From Campylobacter concisus (lineage in GTDB: Bacteria; Campylobacterota; Campylobacteria; Campylobacterales; Campylobacteraceae), in contig NZ_PPAF01000038.1 in the NCBI RefSeq assembly GCF_002913045.1, positions 62,001 through 126,000 of the forward strand: 64,000 bases of DNA. Direction: 5' to 3'. Within the stretch, counting starts at the first letter, position 1. Each line of letters begins with the position of its first letter. The translations under genes and the position numbers were made by a program. The notes below the pieces were generated by a model. The model was given only the letters and a program-made list of their open reading frames with translations, had not been told where the DNA came from and made no database searches. Shown piece after piece: positions 37,355-46,330 of the stretch.

Positions 37355-38107
37355 ATGAAATTTACAAATTTATTAAAAGTAGTAGCTGTGCTTGCAATGG
37401 CTCTAAATTTACAAGCAAAAACTATAAAAGACGGCGTGCTAACAGTAGCAACTGAAGGTACTTACGCTCCTTTTACATTTTATAATGATAAAAATGAGCT
37501 AGTAGGATACGATGTAGATATCGCAAGAGCGGTAGCGCAAAAACTAAATTTAAAAGTTGAGTTTCTAACAGCTCCTTGGGATGCGATGCTAGCTGCATTT
37601 GACGCTGGTAAGGCCGATGTTGTATTTAATCAAGTAAGCATAACTGATGAGAGAAAGAAAAAATATGCTTTTTCGGTGCCTTATACTGTAACATTTGGTG
37701 CCATCATCACTAGAAAAGATAATAACGATATAAAAAGCTTTGCTGATCTAAAAGGCAAAAGAAATGCCGACTCAGCTACGAGCAACTGGGCGAAAGTCGC
37801 CGTAAAATACGGTGCTGAGCACGTCGTAACAGATAGTTTTGCTAAAAGTATGGAGCTTCTTATATCAAGACGCGTAGATGCTGTCGTAAGAGACAATATC
37901 GTATTTTACGACTTCATAAAAGAGCGTCCAAACGCGCCTGTAAAGATAGCTGCCTCACTTGATGAAAAAGACTACACAGCAGCAGCTGTTAAGAAAGACA
38001 ATGCCGAGCTTGCAGAGCAAATTTCAAATGCTTTAACTGAGCTTTCAAAAGAGGGCAAACTAGAAGCTATCTCAAAAAGCTACTTTGGCAAAGACGTCTC
38101 AAAATAA
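37355..38107 (+). CDS. Amino acid ABC transporter substrate-binding protein (copy 2)
   Basis: A 250-residue paralogue of the preceding gene, nine bases downstream of it. Signal peptide FTNLLKVVAVLAMALNLQAK. The family core VATEGTYAPFTFYNDKNELV is present. Residues about 48-100 match copy 1 almost exactly, whereas residues 105-230 diverge. The RxD and R-D-N residues of the ligand lobe (RRVDAVVRDNIVFYD) are seen here but replaced in copy 1 (KRADDTINDNVTFFD). It lies directly before the permease gene. Confidence 0.88.
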   Translation: MKFTNLLKVVAVLAMALNLQAKTIKDGVLTVATEGTYAPFTFYNDKNELVGYDVDIARAVAQKLNLKVEFLTAPWDAMLAAFDAGKADVVFNQVSITDERKKKYAFSVPYTVTFGAIITRKDNNDIKSFADLKGKRNADSATSNWAKVAVKYGAEHVVTDSFAKSMELLISRRVDAVVRDNIVFYDFIKERPNAPVKIAASLDEKDYTAAAVKKDNAELAEQISNALTELSKEGKLEAISKSYFGKDVSK

Positions 38108-38130
38108 ATTTATAAACCAACAAGGCAAAA

Positions 38131-38799
38131 ATGGAAAATTTAGATAGAGTGATCGAGCTTGTTTCAAGCTCGACGCTACCGATGATCATTGCACTTTTAA
38201 AGGTGACGATCCCGCTTACATTGCTCTCGTTTTCGCTAGGGCTTGTCATCGCCATTATCACAGCAGTAGCGAGGCTTTCAAATATAAAAATTTTAAAATT
38301 TATATTTGCTACCTACGTTTGGATATTTCGTGGCACGCCACTTCTTGTGCAGCTTTTCATCGTATTTTACGGGCTTCCTAGCATTGGCATCACGCTTGAT
38401 ACTTGGAGTGCGGCCACTATCGCATTTAGTCTAAACGTGGGTGCTTATGCCTCTGAGTCCGTAAGGGCTGCCATTCTTTCTGTGCCAAAAGGTCAGTGGG
38501 AGGCTGCCACATCGCTTGGCATGACGCACTATCAAATTTTAAAGCGTATCATCGCACCTCAAGCAGTGAGGATCTCGCTCCCACCGCTTTCAAACACATT
38601 TATAGGCCTTGTTAAAGACACTTCACTAGCGGCTTCTATAACGATGGTTGATATGTTTATGGTCGCTCAAAGGATCGCAGCAAGAACCTTTGAGCCACTC
38701 ATCCTCTACATCCTAGCAGCACTTATCTATCTAGTGGTTTGCACACTCTTAACCTATCTTCAATCAAGGCTTGAAAAAGCTGTCTCAAGGTATGTCTAA
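38131..38799 (+). CDS. Amino acid ABC transporter permease
   Basis: A 222-residue permease with about five membrane segments, HisMQ/YecS type. The EAA loop that contacts the ATPase reads EAATSLGMTHYQILKRIIAP near residues 128-147. FRGTPLLVQLFIVFYGLP near 66-83 is another family signature. It ends one base into the ATPase start (TAATGG), so the two are coupled. With one permease gene the channel would be a homodimer. Confidence 0.93.
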   Translation: MENLDRVIELVSSSTLPMIIALLKVTIPLTLLSFSLGLVIAIITAVARLSNIKILKFIFATYVWIFRGTPLLVQLFIVFYGLPSIGITLDTWSAATIAFSLNVGAYASESVRAAILSVPKGQWEAATSLGMTHYQILKRIIAPQAVRISLPPLSNTFIGLVKDTSLAASITMVDMFMVAQRIAARTFEPLILYILAALIYLVVCTLLTYLQSRLEKAVSRYV

Positions 38800-39536
38800 T
38801 GGCTATAAATTTTAAAAATATAAGCAAATCTTACGGCGATCATTTGGTGCTAGATAACATAAACACAAGCTTCAAAGAAGGACAAACGACCGTGATAGTT
38901 GGCTCATCTGGTTGTGGTAAATCAACACTTCTTAGATGTATAAATTTACTTGAGATCCCACAAAGTGGTGTTTTAGAGATAAATGACAGAGCTGTAAATT
39001 TTAAAGAGAAGCTTAGCTCAAAAAAGCTTTTAGAAATTCGTAAAAAAACAGGCATGGTCTTTCAAAGCTTCAACCTCTTCCCGCACCTAACAGCGCTTCA
39101 AAATGTCACCGAAGCTCCGATATACGTTCAAAAAAAGGATAAAAACGAAGCGATAAAAGAGGCAAAAGAGCTTTTAGCTAAAGTGGGGCTTAGCCACAAA
39201 GAAGATACCTATCCAAATAGGCTCTCAGGAGGACAAGCACAGCGCGTGGCCATCGCTAGAGCGCTAGCTGTAAATCCATACTTTTTACTGCTTGATGAGC
39301 CTACAAGTGCGCTTGATCCAGAGCTTGAGGCTGAAGTTTTAAAGGTTATTTTGTCTCTTGCAAAAGAGAAAAAGTCTATGATCATTGTCACTCATAATAT
39401 GAATTTTGCTAGAAAGATAGCTGATAGAATTTTATTTTTAGACAAAGGCGTGATCGCATTTGATGGCTTGGTAGATGAGTTTTTCAATAGCCAAAACGAA
39501 AGAATAAAAAGCTTCATCTCGGCTATGGATATATGA
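38799..39536 (+). CDS. Amino acid ABC transporter ATP-binding protein
   Basis: A 245-residue ATPase. Walker A GSSGCGKST near residues 34-42, Q-loop VFQSFNLFPHL near 86-96, signature LSGGQAQR near 137-144, Walker B LLLDEPTSALDPE near 157-169 and H-loop IIVTHNMNF. It matches the polar amino acid importer group (GlnQ/HisP/YecC type). It is the last gene of the operon, before a convergent terminator. Confidence 0.94.
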   Translation: MAINFKNISKSYGDHLVLDNINTSFKEGQTTVIVGSSGCGKSTLLRCINLLEIPQSGVLEINDRAVNFKEKLSSKKLLEIRKKTGMVFQSFNLFPHLTALQNVTEAPIYVQKKDKNEAIKEAKELLAKVGLSHKEDTYPNRLSGGQAQRVAIARALAVNPYFLLLDEPTSALDPELEAEVLKVILSLAKEKKSMIIVTHNMNFARKIADRILFLDKGVIAFDGLVDEFFNSQNERIKSFISAMDI

Positions 39537-39538
39537 AA

Positions 39539-39565
39539 ATTTTAGCTAGAAAATCTAGCTAAAAT
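39539..39565. terminator. Bidirectional terminator between the ABC operon and fldA
   Basis: Perfect 12-base arms (attttagctaga / tctagctaaaat) with a three-base loop, between the convergent stops at 39536 and 39570. U-rich on both strands. Confidence 0.75.
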
Positions 39566-39569
39566 TACA

Positions 39570-40061
39570 TTAAGCAAAGTGAGGCTTTATCTGCTCTATC
39601 CAAGCTGAAATTCTACCCTCAGTTTTGTCGCTTTGATTGTCAGCGTCAAGTGCTAGGCCTACAAATTTTCCATTTCTTACAGCATCAGAACCATCAAATG
39701 TATATCCATCGGTGCTAACCTCACCAACTACCTTTGCGCCAGCTTTTACGACCTCATCATAAAGCTTTGCCATGCCGTTACAGTACTCATCAGAGTAGCT
39801 CTCGCTATCACCCATGCCAAAAACAGCAACTGTTTTTCCGCTTAGATTTAATGCTTTAAAGTCAAACGCGTCCCAGTCATCTTGAAGATCACCACTACCC
39901 CAGGTTGATGTACCAAGGATGAGCTTATCAAAGCTATTTATCTTCGCTGCGTCTACATCAGCAACGTTTAAAAGCTCATTTTCAAGGCCTAGACCCTCAC
40001 TTATAAGTTTTGCTGCATCTTCGGTATTTCCCATGCTGCTTCCATAAACTATACCTATCAT
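39570..40061 (-). CDS. fldA: Flavodoxin
   Basis: A 163-residue FMN electron carrier. The phosphate-binding loop is YGSSMGNTEDAAKLI at residues 5-19, and the FMN aromatic loops fit STWGSGDLQDDW and DSESYSDEYCNG. In Campylobacter flavodoxin is the usual acceptor for pyruvate and 2-oxoglutarate oxidoreductases; the former is encoded about 2.5 kb away. It is followed on its operon side by two conserved unknown genes, in the same order as I recall in C. jejuni (Cj1382c-Cj1384c). Confidence 0.95.
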   Translation of the reverse strand: MIGIVYGSSMGNTEDAAKLISEGLGLENELLNVADVDAAKINSFDKLILGTSTWGSGDLQDDWDAFDFKALNLSGKTVAVFGMGDSESYSDEYCNGMAKLYDEVVKAGAKVVGEVSTDGYTFDGSDAVRNGKFVGLALDADNQSDKTEGRISAWIEQIKPHFA

Positions 40062-40072
40062 TTTTATCCTTT

Positions 40073-40786
40073 TTAAAAAATTTTACTAATAATCGTATAA
40101 GGCACAAGCTTGATCAAACCTCTCGCATAACAGTGCCTAACCTCAACGTGTCGCCTAAATTCCTCATTTCTAGGAAAAACGATATAAACCATCTCACACT
40201 CGTGACCAAGCACACCGACAGCTCTATCTATATCGTCGTTTAAATTTCTCATATCATCAAAGCTCACTTTTTTAAAGCTTGGCATGACACTGAGCAAATT
40301 TTTACCATCTTTTTTGACCGAAATGACACCACCATTTAGCACGACCTCTTTGTCTTGATGGCGGAGGCGTATTTTATCATAAACAAATTGACAAAACATC
40401 TGTGCCGCATCGATACAAAACTCAAATTTCCCACTTGCATAAAGCATTTTTATCATCTTTGCAGCCGCCATTCTTGGCTCTTTTGCTATAAATTTGATCT
40501 TTGAAAAGTCGCCTTTTAAATAAGCATTTATGATGATATTTGATGAAAAACAAAAGCGATCTGCTGGCTTAAAATTTAGACATTTTCCGCGAAGCAGGAA
40601 ATTTATCCTAGCTTCAAAAATTTCTTTAAAATTTAGAAATTTAGCGTAAGAAAGTGGTATTTTTAGCTCACTTTCTACGCCAGAATTATAAAGTGCAATA
40701 AAAATTTTTGCACGCGAAAGCCTATCAAGCTTTGCAAAAATATTTGGAGTTATTTCGCCAATATCTGATAAAAGCCCGAATCTCAT
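40073..40786 (-). CDS. Conserved Campylobacter protein of unknown function
   Basis: A 237-residue soluble protein, apparently the counterpart of C. jejuni Cj1383c by position between fldA and a DUF2325 gene. There is no signal peptide and no obvious motif; conserved-looking cysteines occur at CLNFKPADRFCFSS and KFEFCIDAAQMFCQFVYDKI. Part of the C-terminus (RRHVEVRHCYARGLIKLVPY) is basic. Co-transcribed with fldA (11 bases apart). The redox setting suggests but does not show a redox-linked role. Confidence 0.75.
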   Translation of the reverse strand: MRFGLLSDIGEITPNIFAKLDRLSRAKIFIALYNSGVESELKIPLSYAKFLNFKEIFEARINFLLRGKCLNFKPADRFCFSSNIIINAYLKGDFSKIKFIAKEPRMAAAKMIKMLYASGKFEFCIDAAQMFCQFVYDKIRLRHQDKEVVLNGGVISVKKDGKNLLSVMPSFKKVSFDDMRNLNDDIDRAVGVLGHECEMVYIVFPRNEEFRRHVEVRHCYARGLIKLVPYTIISKIF

Positions 40787-40789
40787 TGA

Positions 40790-41101
40790 TTATTCTTTGC
40801 ATCCAAATTCCTTATCTAGCCCAAAGACCTTGCAATACTCGCAAAATACGCAGCTAACACTTCTTTTTGCACAAACAATTGGAATATTTCTCTTTTTTGC
40901 TTGAGTTTTAATAGTCTTCATAGTGTTGTGGTTTAAAAAGCTAGTTAGCATCACCACGCACTCGGTATCTTGAGGGATTGGCTTGCGATTTACGCGGTTT
41001 TCATTTCTAGCATCCCAGTGCTCTATCTTTTCAGCTCCCAAATCATGTAAAACTGCCTTGATAGGCGTTATCTCATCTGCACCGATAACTAAAACTGACA
41101 T
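40790..41101 (-). CDS. DUF2325 family protein
   Basis: A 103-residue protein of the DUF2325 group. It starts MSVLVIGADEITPIKAVLHD and has the Rossmann-like VVMLTSFLNHNTMKTIKTQA. Near the C-terminus a cysteine cluster (SCVFCEYC, then FGC) could bind metal. The gene is first in the operon with Cj1383c-like and fldA, three bases from the next gene. Function unknown. Confidence 0.8.
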   Translation of the reverse strand: MSVLVIGADEITPIKAVLHDLGAEKIEHWDARNENRVNRKPIPQDTECVVMLTSFLNHNTMKTIKTQAKKRNIPIVCAKRSVSCVFCEYCKVFGLDKEFGCKE

Positions 41102-41130
41102 AATAAGCTCCTAAAATTTATTCATTTTCT

Positions 41131-41142
41131 GATAATGATTAT
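41131..41142. promoter_or_regulatory. Partial Fur-type operator upstream of the DUF2325-fldA operon
   Basis: GATAATGATTAT here reads ATAATCATTATC on the minus strand, twelve bases identical to one part of the 19-base Fur consensus; the other seven bases fit poorly. It lies 30-41 bases upstream of the first gene. Fur or PerR control is possible; the site is incomplete. Confidence 0.35.
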
Positions 41143-41233
41143 AAGGAAGATTAACTAAAATTTTTCTTAGTTATGATATTTATTATCACTTATATGTAGA
41201 AATTTGTAACGTTTTACTTAGATATTTAAACAT

Positions 41234-42397
41234 CTAAATTCTCTTAACCTTAGATACCGCAAACAAAAATATGATAAGTCCGCTTGCGGCAAAAAAACTA
41301 CCGACATTGCCGATATTTTGCTCACCTAAATGAACTATCGTCTGATGCCCTATTAGCGCTCCTGCTCCGATGCCTATGTTATAAATAGCCGAAAATATCG
41401 CCATTGCAGCATCAGTTGCATTTGAGGCTAAATTTAGCACTTTTATTTGAAAGCTCATATTTACACCAGCTATGCCAAGCCCCCAAATAAAGGCCAAGAC
41501 TAGCATTAAAACTTCATTTTTAGCAATAAAATTTAACACAAGCAAGCAACATAAAATAAGCATAATAGAAATTGCTGAAAATGCATTTGGAATAATCTTA
41601 TAAAATTTAGAGAAAAGCAGGCTTGCAACTACACCAGCAACGCCAAATATAAGCAAGAATATTGTGATAAATTTTCCATCAAAGCAACTGATATCTTTTG
41701 CAAATGGCTCAATGTAGCTATAGGTGCTAAAATGCGCACTTATGATAATTGCCGTTAGTAAAAATACGACCATTAAAAGGCCATTTCTTGCAAGCTCTGG
41801 CAAGCTTTTAAGTGAGCCTGAGTTTTTACTTGGCAGAAGTGGCAAAATTTTATATAGCCAAGCTCCAACACCAACAGCAAAAATTCCGATCAGCCCAAAA
41901 GTCACACGCCAACCAAGTGCGTCACCTAAAATTCTTCCAAGTGGTAGACCAAGTATCATCGCTAGCGATGTGCCAAGAGCTAGTAATCCAAGAGCTTGTG
42001 AGCTTTTATTTATCGGAGCTAGTCTAACAGCAAGTGAAGCAGTGATAGCCCAAAAAATGGCATGAGCAATAGCTATCATCAACCGAGCAACAATTAAAAT
42101 TTTAAAATTCCAAGCAAAGGCACAAAGCGTATGAGCTATAACAAATACGATAAAAACCTTTAAAAGAAGAGATTTTCGCTCTAAATTTGCAGTCAAAAGC
42201 ATAAGTGGCAAAGAGAGTATCGTGACACTCCACGCATAAATCGTGATGATAAGACCAGTATCAGCCGTGCTCATATCGAAATCTTTTGCAATATCACTTA
42301 AAAGTGGCACTGGAACAAACTCAGTAGTGTTAAATATAAAAGCACAAAAAGCAAGAGCTATAACTCTTAAATAGGCTACCCTATGAACACTTATCAA
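41234..42397 (-). CDS. MFS transporter, sugar-efflux (SotB/YdeA) type
   Basis: A 387-residue major facilitator with 12 membrane segments. The N-terminal FIFNTTEFVPVPLLSDIAKD and the motif ARLMIAIAHAIFWAITASLAV match the SotB/YdeA arabinose-efflux branch. The natural substrate is not readable from sequence and may be an amino acid, sugar or drug. It stands alone, divergent from the pyruvate oxidoreductase gene. Confidence 0.82.
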   Translation of the reverse strand: MISVHRVAYLRVIALAFCAFIFNTTEFVPVPLLSDIAKDFDMSTADTGLIITIYAWSVTILSLPLMLLTANLERKSLLLKVFIVFVIAHTLCAFAWNFKILIVARLMIAIAHAIFWAITASLAVRLAPINKSSQALGLLALGTSLAMILGLPLGRILGDALGWRVTFGLIGIFAVGVGAWLYKILPLLPSKNSGSLKSLPELARNGLLMVVFLLTAIIISAHFSTYSYIEPFAKDISCFDGKFITIFLLIFGVAGVVASLLFSKFYKIIPNAFSAISIMLILCCLLVLNFIAKNEVLMLVLAFIWGLGIAGVNMSFQIKVLNLASNATDAAMAIFSAIYNIGIGAGALIGHQTIVHLGEQNIGNVGSFFAASGLIIFLFAVSKVKRI

Positions 42398-42519
42398 ATT
42401 TTATCCTTAAATTTTTTCATTACGGTAATGGAATTTTACTTAAAGTTAGTAATTCAAAAGGCAAAATCCTCAGAATTTATTAATGACATAGATTAATAGT
42501 AGATTTTGGAAACTATCTC

Positions 42520-42525
42520 TATAAT
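42520..42525 (+). promoter_or_regulatory. Putative -10 box of the pyruvate oxidoreductase gene
   Basis: TATAAT in AT-rich DNA, 41 bases before the ATG at 42567. The promoter region has the normal low-GC composition although the gene behind it does not. Confidence 0.55.
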
Positions 42526-42566
42526 AAAAGATTTTTAAAAAACATAAGAAAATTTAAGGCGGAAAA

Positions 42567-45500
42567 ATGGCTAAAATAATGAAAACTATGGACGGAAACG
42601 AGGCTGCGGCGCATGCGGCTTATGCATTTACGGAGGTTGCGGGCATCTACCCGATCACTCCTAGCTCGCCGATGGCTGATTACACCGATATGTGGGCGGC
42701 TCAGGGCAAGAAAAATCTATTCGGCATGCCGGTTAAAGTCGTCGAAATGCAAAGCGAGGGCGGGGCTGCGGGCACCGTACACGGCTCGCTGCAAGTAGGC
42801 GCGCTAACTACGACATACACGGCTTCGCAAGGGCTTTTGCTAAAAATCCCGAATATGTACAAAATCGCAGGCCAGCTGCTACCCGGCGTCATCCATGTGA
42901 GCGCGCGCTCTATCGCGGCTCAGGCGCTTTCAATCTTCGGCGATCATCAGGACATTTATGCCTGTCGGCAAACGGGTTTTGCGATGCTGGCAAGCGGCTC
43001 CGTGCAAGAGGTCATGGATATCGCCGGCGTAGCGCACCTAGCGGCGATCAAGGGTCGCGTGCCGTTTTTGCACTTTTTCGACGGATTTCGCACGAGCCAC
43101 GAGATACAAAAGATCGAGGTGCTTGACTACGCGCACTTTGATAGGCTTCTTGACCGCGAGGCGCTGCAAAAATTTAGAGACGAGGCTCTAAGCCCGGAGA
43201 GTCCGAAAACTCGCGGTACGGCTCAAAACGACGACATTTACTTCCAGACGCGCGAGTTATCCAACCGCTACTACGATGCGGTGCCTGATATCGTAGCGGA
43301 GTATCTAAAAGAAATTTCAAAAATCACTGGACGCGACTATCGTCCTTTTAATTATTACGGCGATCCGCATGCTACGCGCGTCGTGGTCGCGATGGGCTCG
43401 GTCACGCAACCTCTAGAAGAAGTCGTCGATCACCTGCGCGCAAAGGGCGAAAAAGTAGGCGTGCTAAAGGTGCATCTATATCGTCCGTTTAGCCTAAAAT
43501 ACCTCTTTGACGTGATGCCTGAAACGGTAGAAAAGATCGCCGTGCTAGACCGTACCAAAGAGCCGGGAAGCCTCGGCGAGCCGCTATATCTGGACGTTAA
43601 GGCGGCGTTTTACGGACGAAAAAATCAGCCCGTGATCGTGGGCGGTCGCTACGGCCTAAGCTCAAAAGACGTCGATCCTGCGCAAATGCTGGCGGTTTTT
43701 GAGAATTTAAATTTAAGCGAGCCAAAAAACGGCTTTACCGTCGGTATCGAGGATGACGTGACCTTCACCTCGCTAAAAGTCGGCGAGAAAATTTCGCTAA
43801 GCGATGCAAGCGTTAAAGAGTGCCTGTTTTACGGCCTTGGCGCGGACGGTACCGTAGGAGCCAATAAAAACTCAATCAAAATCATCGGCGATAAAACCGG
43901 GCTTTATGCGCAGGCGTATTTTGCCTACGATAGTAAAAAATCAGGCGGCTACACTCGCTCGCACCTGCGTTTTGGCAAAAACCCTATCCGCTCGACCTAT
44001 CTTGTCTCAAATCCGCACTTCGTAGCTTGCTCGGTCGCGGCGTATCTTGAAATTTACGACGTCATAGACGGTATCCGCGAGGGCGGGACGTTCCTGCTAA
44101 ACTCAATCTGGGACGCCGAGCAGACGGCTGCTAAACTGCCGAATAAAGTAAAGAAAATTTTAGCCGCCAAAAAGGTAAATTTCTACATCATCAACGCCAC
44201 CAAGCTAGCTCGCGAGATCGGGCTAAAAAACCGCACGAACACCATCATGCAGTCGGCGTTTTTTAAGCTTGCGGACATTATCCCGTTTGCCGACGCGCAA
44301 AAATACATGAAAGAGTACGCGCATAAAGCCTACGCCAAAAAGGGCGAAGCGATCGTGGAGATGAACTACAAGGCCATAGATATGGGCGCGGACGGACTGG
44401 TTAAGGTCGCGGTCGACCCTAGTTGGGCAAATTTGACGGATGACGCCGCTAACGAGGAAAAATACGTCGGCGACGAATTTATAGAAAAAATCGTTAAGCC
44501 TATCAATGCCGCTAGGGGCGATAGCTTGCCTGTTTCGGCGTTTGTGGGCTTTGAAGACGGACACTTTAAATCAGGCACAACGGCGTACGAAAAACGCGGC
44601 ATCGGCGTGATGGTGCCTAAATGGATCGAGGAAAACTGTATCCAATGTAACCAGTGCGCCTTCGTCTGCCCGCACGCGGTTATCAGGCCATTTCTAATCG
44701 ACGAAAACGAGCTCGCTGCCGCGCCGCAAACCGTGCAAGATCACGTCCTAGACGCCAAAGGCAAAGAGATAAAAGGGCTAAAATACAAAATCCAAGTAAG
44801 CCCTCTAGACTGCACCGGCTGCGAGCTGTGCGCTCAAATTTGCCCGAGCAAGGAAAAATCGCTCGTCATGGTACCTCTAGCCGAGGAAATGGAGAAAAAC
44901 GAGCAGGAAAACGCCGATTATTTATTTAAAAAAGTAACCTACAAAGACGACCTGATGAGCAAAGATAGCGTCAAGGGCGTGGGCTTTGCGCAGCCGTTAT
45001 TTGAGTTTCACGGCGCATGCCCTGGTTGCGGCGAGACGCCTTATATCGGGCTTGTTACGAGACTGTTTGGCGACCGTATGATAGTAGCAAACGCCACCGG
45101 ATGTAGCTCGATCTACGGCGGTAGCGCGCCTTCGACGCCTTATACGACGAACAAAGAGGGCAAGGGCGTAGCGTGGGCAAATTCGCTGTTTGAGGATAAC
45201 GCAGAGTTTGGCATGGGTATGAACGTCGCGGTAGAGACGCTGCGTCACCGTATCGAAGACGTCATGCTACGCACCAAAGACAGCGCGCCAAATGCCCTAG
45301 CCGCGCTATACTCCGACTGGATCGCGCACAAAAACGACGGCGAGAAAACGACGCAAATCGCTAAAATTTTAACGCCGATTTTGGAGCAAAATTTAAGCGT
45401 AGAGGGCGTAAAAGAAATTTTAGAGCTAAAAAGATACCTCGTCAAAAAATCCCAATGGATCATCGGCGGCGACGGCTGGGCGTACGATATCGGCTTTGGC

Positions 45501-46151
45501 GGTCTTGATCACGTGCTAGCTAGCGGCGAGAACGTAAACGTACTCGTACTTGACACCGAGGTGTACTCAAACACCGGCGGCCAGAGCTCAAAATCAAGCC
45601 GCGCGGGCTCGATAGCGCAGTTTACCGCTAGCGGCAAGCCGATGCAGAAAAAAGATCTAGGCTACATCGCGATGACTTACGGAAACATCTTCGTAGCTCA
45701 AATCAACTCAAATGCGAGCCAGGCAAACACGATAAAAGCCATCGCTGCAGCCGAAGCCTACGACGGACCTAGCCTCGTGATCGCGTATTCGCCGTGTATT
45801 GCGCACGGTATCAAGGGCGGCATGGCCTACTCCGGCGATCAAGGTGAGCTCGCGACCAAGTGTGGCTACTGGCCGACCTATGTCTACGATCCGCGCCTAA
45901 TCAAAGAGGGCAAAAATCCGCTCAAAATGACCTCAAAAGAGCCTGATTGGTCGCTTTACGAGGAGTTTTTGCTAAACGAGGTTCGCTACAACTCGCTTAA
46001 AAAGACAAATCCGCAGCACGCAGACGAGTTGCTAGCTAAAAACAAGGCCGACGCGCAAAGACGCTACCGCCAGCTAAAACGCCTAAGCCTAGCCGACTTT
46101 AGCGATGAGGTCGAGTCTGGCTCGGAACAGGCTAACGAAAACGCCGAGTAG
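42567..46151 (+). CDS. nifJ: Pyruvate:ferredoxin/flavodoxin oxidoreductase
   Basis: A single-chain 1194-residue enzyme oxidising pyruvate to acetyl-CoA and CO2 with reduction of ferredoxin or flavodoxin. Seen in order: pyrimidine-binding domain (YPITPSSPMADYTD near 29-42), CoA and gamma domains, 2 x [4Fe-4S] motifs CIQCNQCAFVCP near 690 and CTGCELCAQICP near 750, then the thiamine diphosphate domain with CPGCGETPY, GCSSIYGG and GGDGWAYDIG. Codon usage is clearly GC-rich (many GCG, CGC, GGC), unlike flanking genes such as fldA. This suggests acquisition or replacement from a higher-GC relative. AAGGCGGA precedes the start. Confidence 0.96.
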   Translation: MAKIMKTMDGNEAAAHAAYAFTEVAGIYPITPSSPMADYTDMWAAQGKKNLFGMPVKVVEMQSEGGAAGTVHGSLQVGALTTTYTASQGLLLKIPNMYKIAGQLLPGVIHVSARSIAAQALSIFGDHQDIYACRQTGFAMLASGSVQEVMDIAGVAHLAAIKGRVPFLHFFDGFRTSHEIQKIEVLDYAHFDRLLDREALQKFRDEALSPESPKTRGTAQNDDIYFQTRELSNRYYDAVPDIVAEYLKEISKITGRDYRPFNYYGDPHATRVVVAMGSVTQPLEEVVDHLRAKGEKVGVLKVHLYRPFSLKYLFDVMPETVEKIAVLDRTKEPGSLGEPLYLDVKAAFYGRKNQPVIVGGRYGLSSKDVDPAQMLAVFENLNLSEPKNGFTVGIEDDVTFTSLKVGEKISLSDASVKECLFYGLGADGTVGANKNSIKIIGDKTGLYAQAYFAYDSKKSGGYTRSHLRFGKNPIRSTYLVSNPHFVACSVAAYLEIYDVIDGIREGGTFLLNSIWDAEQTAAKLPNKVKKILAAKKVNFYIINATKLAREIGLKNRTNTIMQSAFFKLADIIPFADAQKYMKEYAHKAYAKKGEAIVEMNYKAIDMGADGLVKVAVDPSWANLTDDAANEEKYVGDEFIEKIVKPINAARGDSLPVSAFVGFEDGHFKSGTTAYEKRGIGVMVPKWIEENCIQCNQCAFVCPHAVIRPFLIDENELAAAPQTVQDHVLDAKGKEIKGLKYKIQVSPLDCTGCELCAQICPSKEKSLVMVPLAEEMEKNEQENADYLFKKVTYKDDLMSKDSVKGVGFAQPLFEFHGACPGCGETPYIGLVTRLFGDRMIVANATGCSSIYGGSAPSTPYTTNKEGKGVAWANSLFEDNAEFGMGMNVAVETLRHRIEDVMLRTKDSAPNALAALYSDWIAHKNDGEKTTQIAKILTPILEQNLSVEGVKEILELKRYLVKKSQWIIGGDGWAYDIGFGGLDHVLASGENVNVLVLDTEVYSNTGGQSSKSSRAGSIAQFTASGKPMQKKDLGYIAMTYGNIFVAQINSNASQANTIKAIAAAEAYDGPSLVIAYSPCIAHGIKGGMAYSGDQGELATKCGYWPTYVYDPRLIKEGKNPLKMTSKEPDWSLYEEFLLNEVRYNSLKKTNPQHADELLAKNKADAQRRYRQLKRLSLADFSDEVESGSEQANENAE

Positions 46152-46156
46152 GGCGC

Positions 46157-46194
46157 AAATTTCTCTCGCCTAAATTTGACGGGCGAGGGAATTT
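46157..46194 (+). terminator. Terminator of the pyruvate oxidoreductase gene
   Basis: Stem of about 13 pairs (aaatttctctcgcc against ggcgagggaattt, one bulged base) with an 11-base loop, starting five bases after the stop, followed by cctttt. Confidence 0.65.
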
Positions 46195-46298
46195 AACCTT
46201 TTGTAGATTGTTGTTTAATTTTATATTAATTTACAGATATCTCAAACTATATCTTTAGCTTAGCCTTAATCATTATATATCGCTAAATCATTTTCTGC

Positions 46299-46304
46299 TA
46301 TAAT
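46299..46304 (+). promoter_or_regulatory. Putative -10 box of the AT-rich two-gene cassette
   Basis: TATAAT, 26 bases before the ATG at 46331, in a strongly AT-rich stretch. Together with the terminator at 46157-46194 this shows that the two following genes are a separate transcription unit. Confidence 0.5.
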
Positions 46305-46330
46305 CAACTGTAATATTAAGGATAGTAAAA

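Noticed and set aside
42613..45463. Many long ORFs on both strands within the pyruvate oxidoreductase gene
   Set aside because: GC-rich codons reduce stops in other frames; none matches a known family and all sit inside the conserved enzyme.
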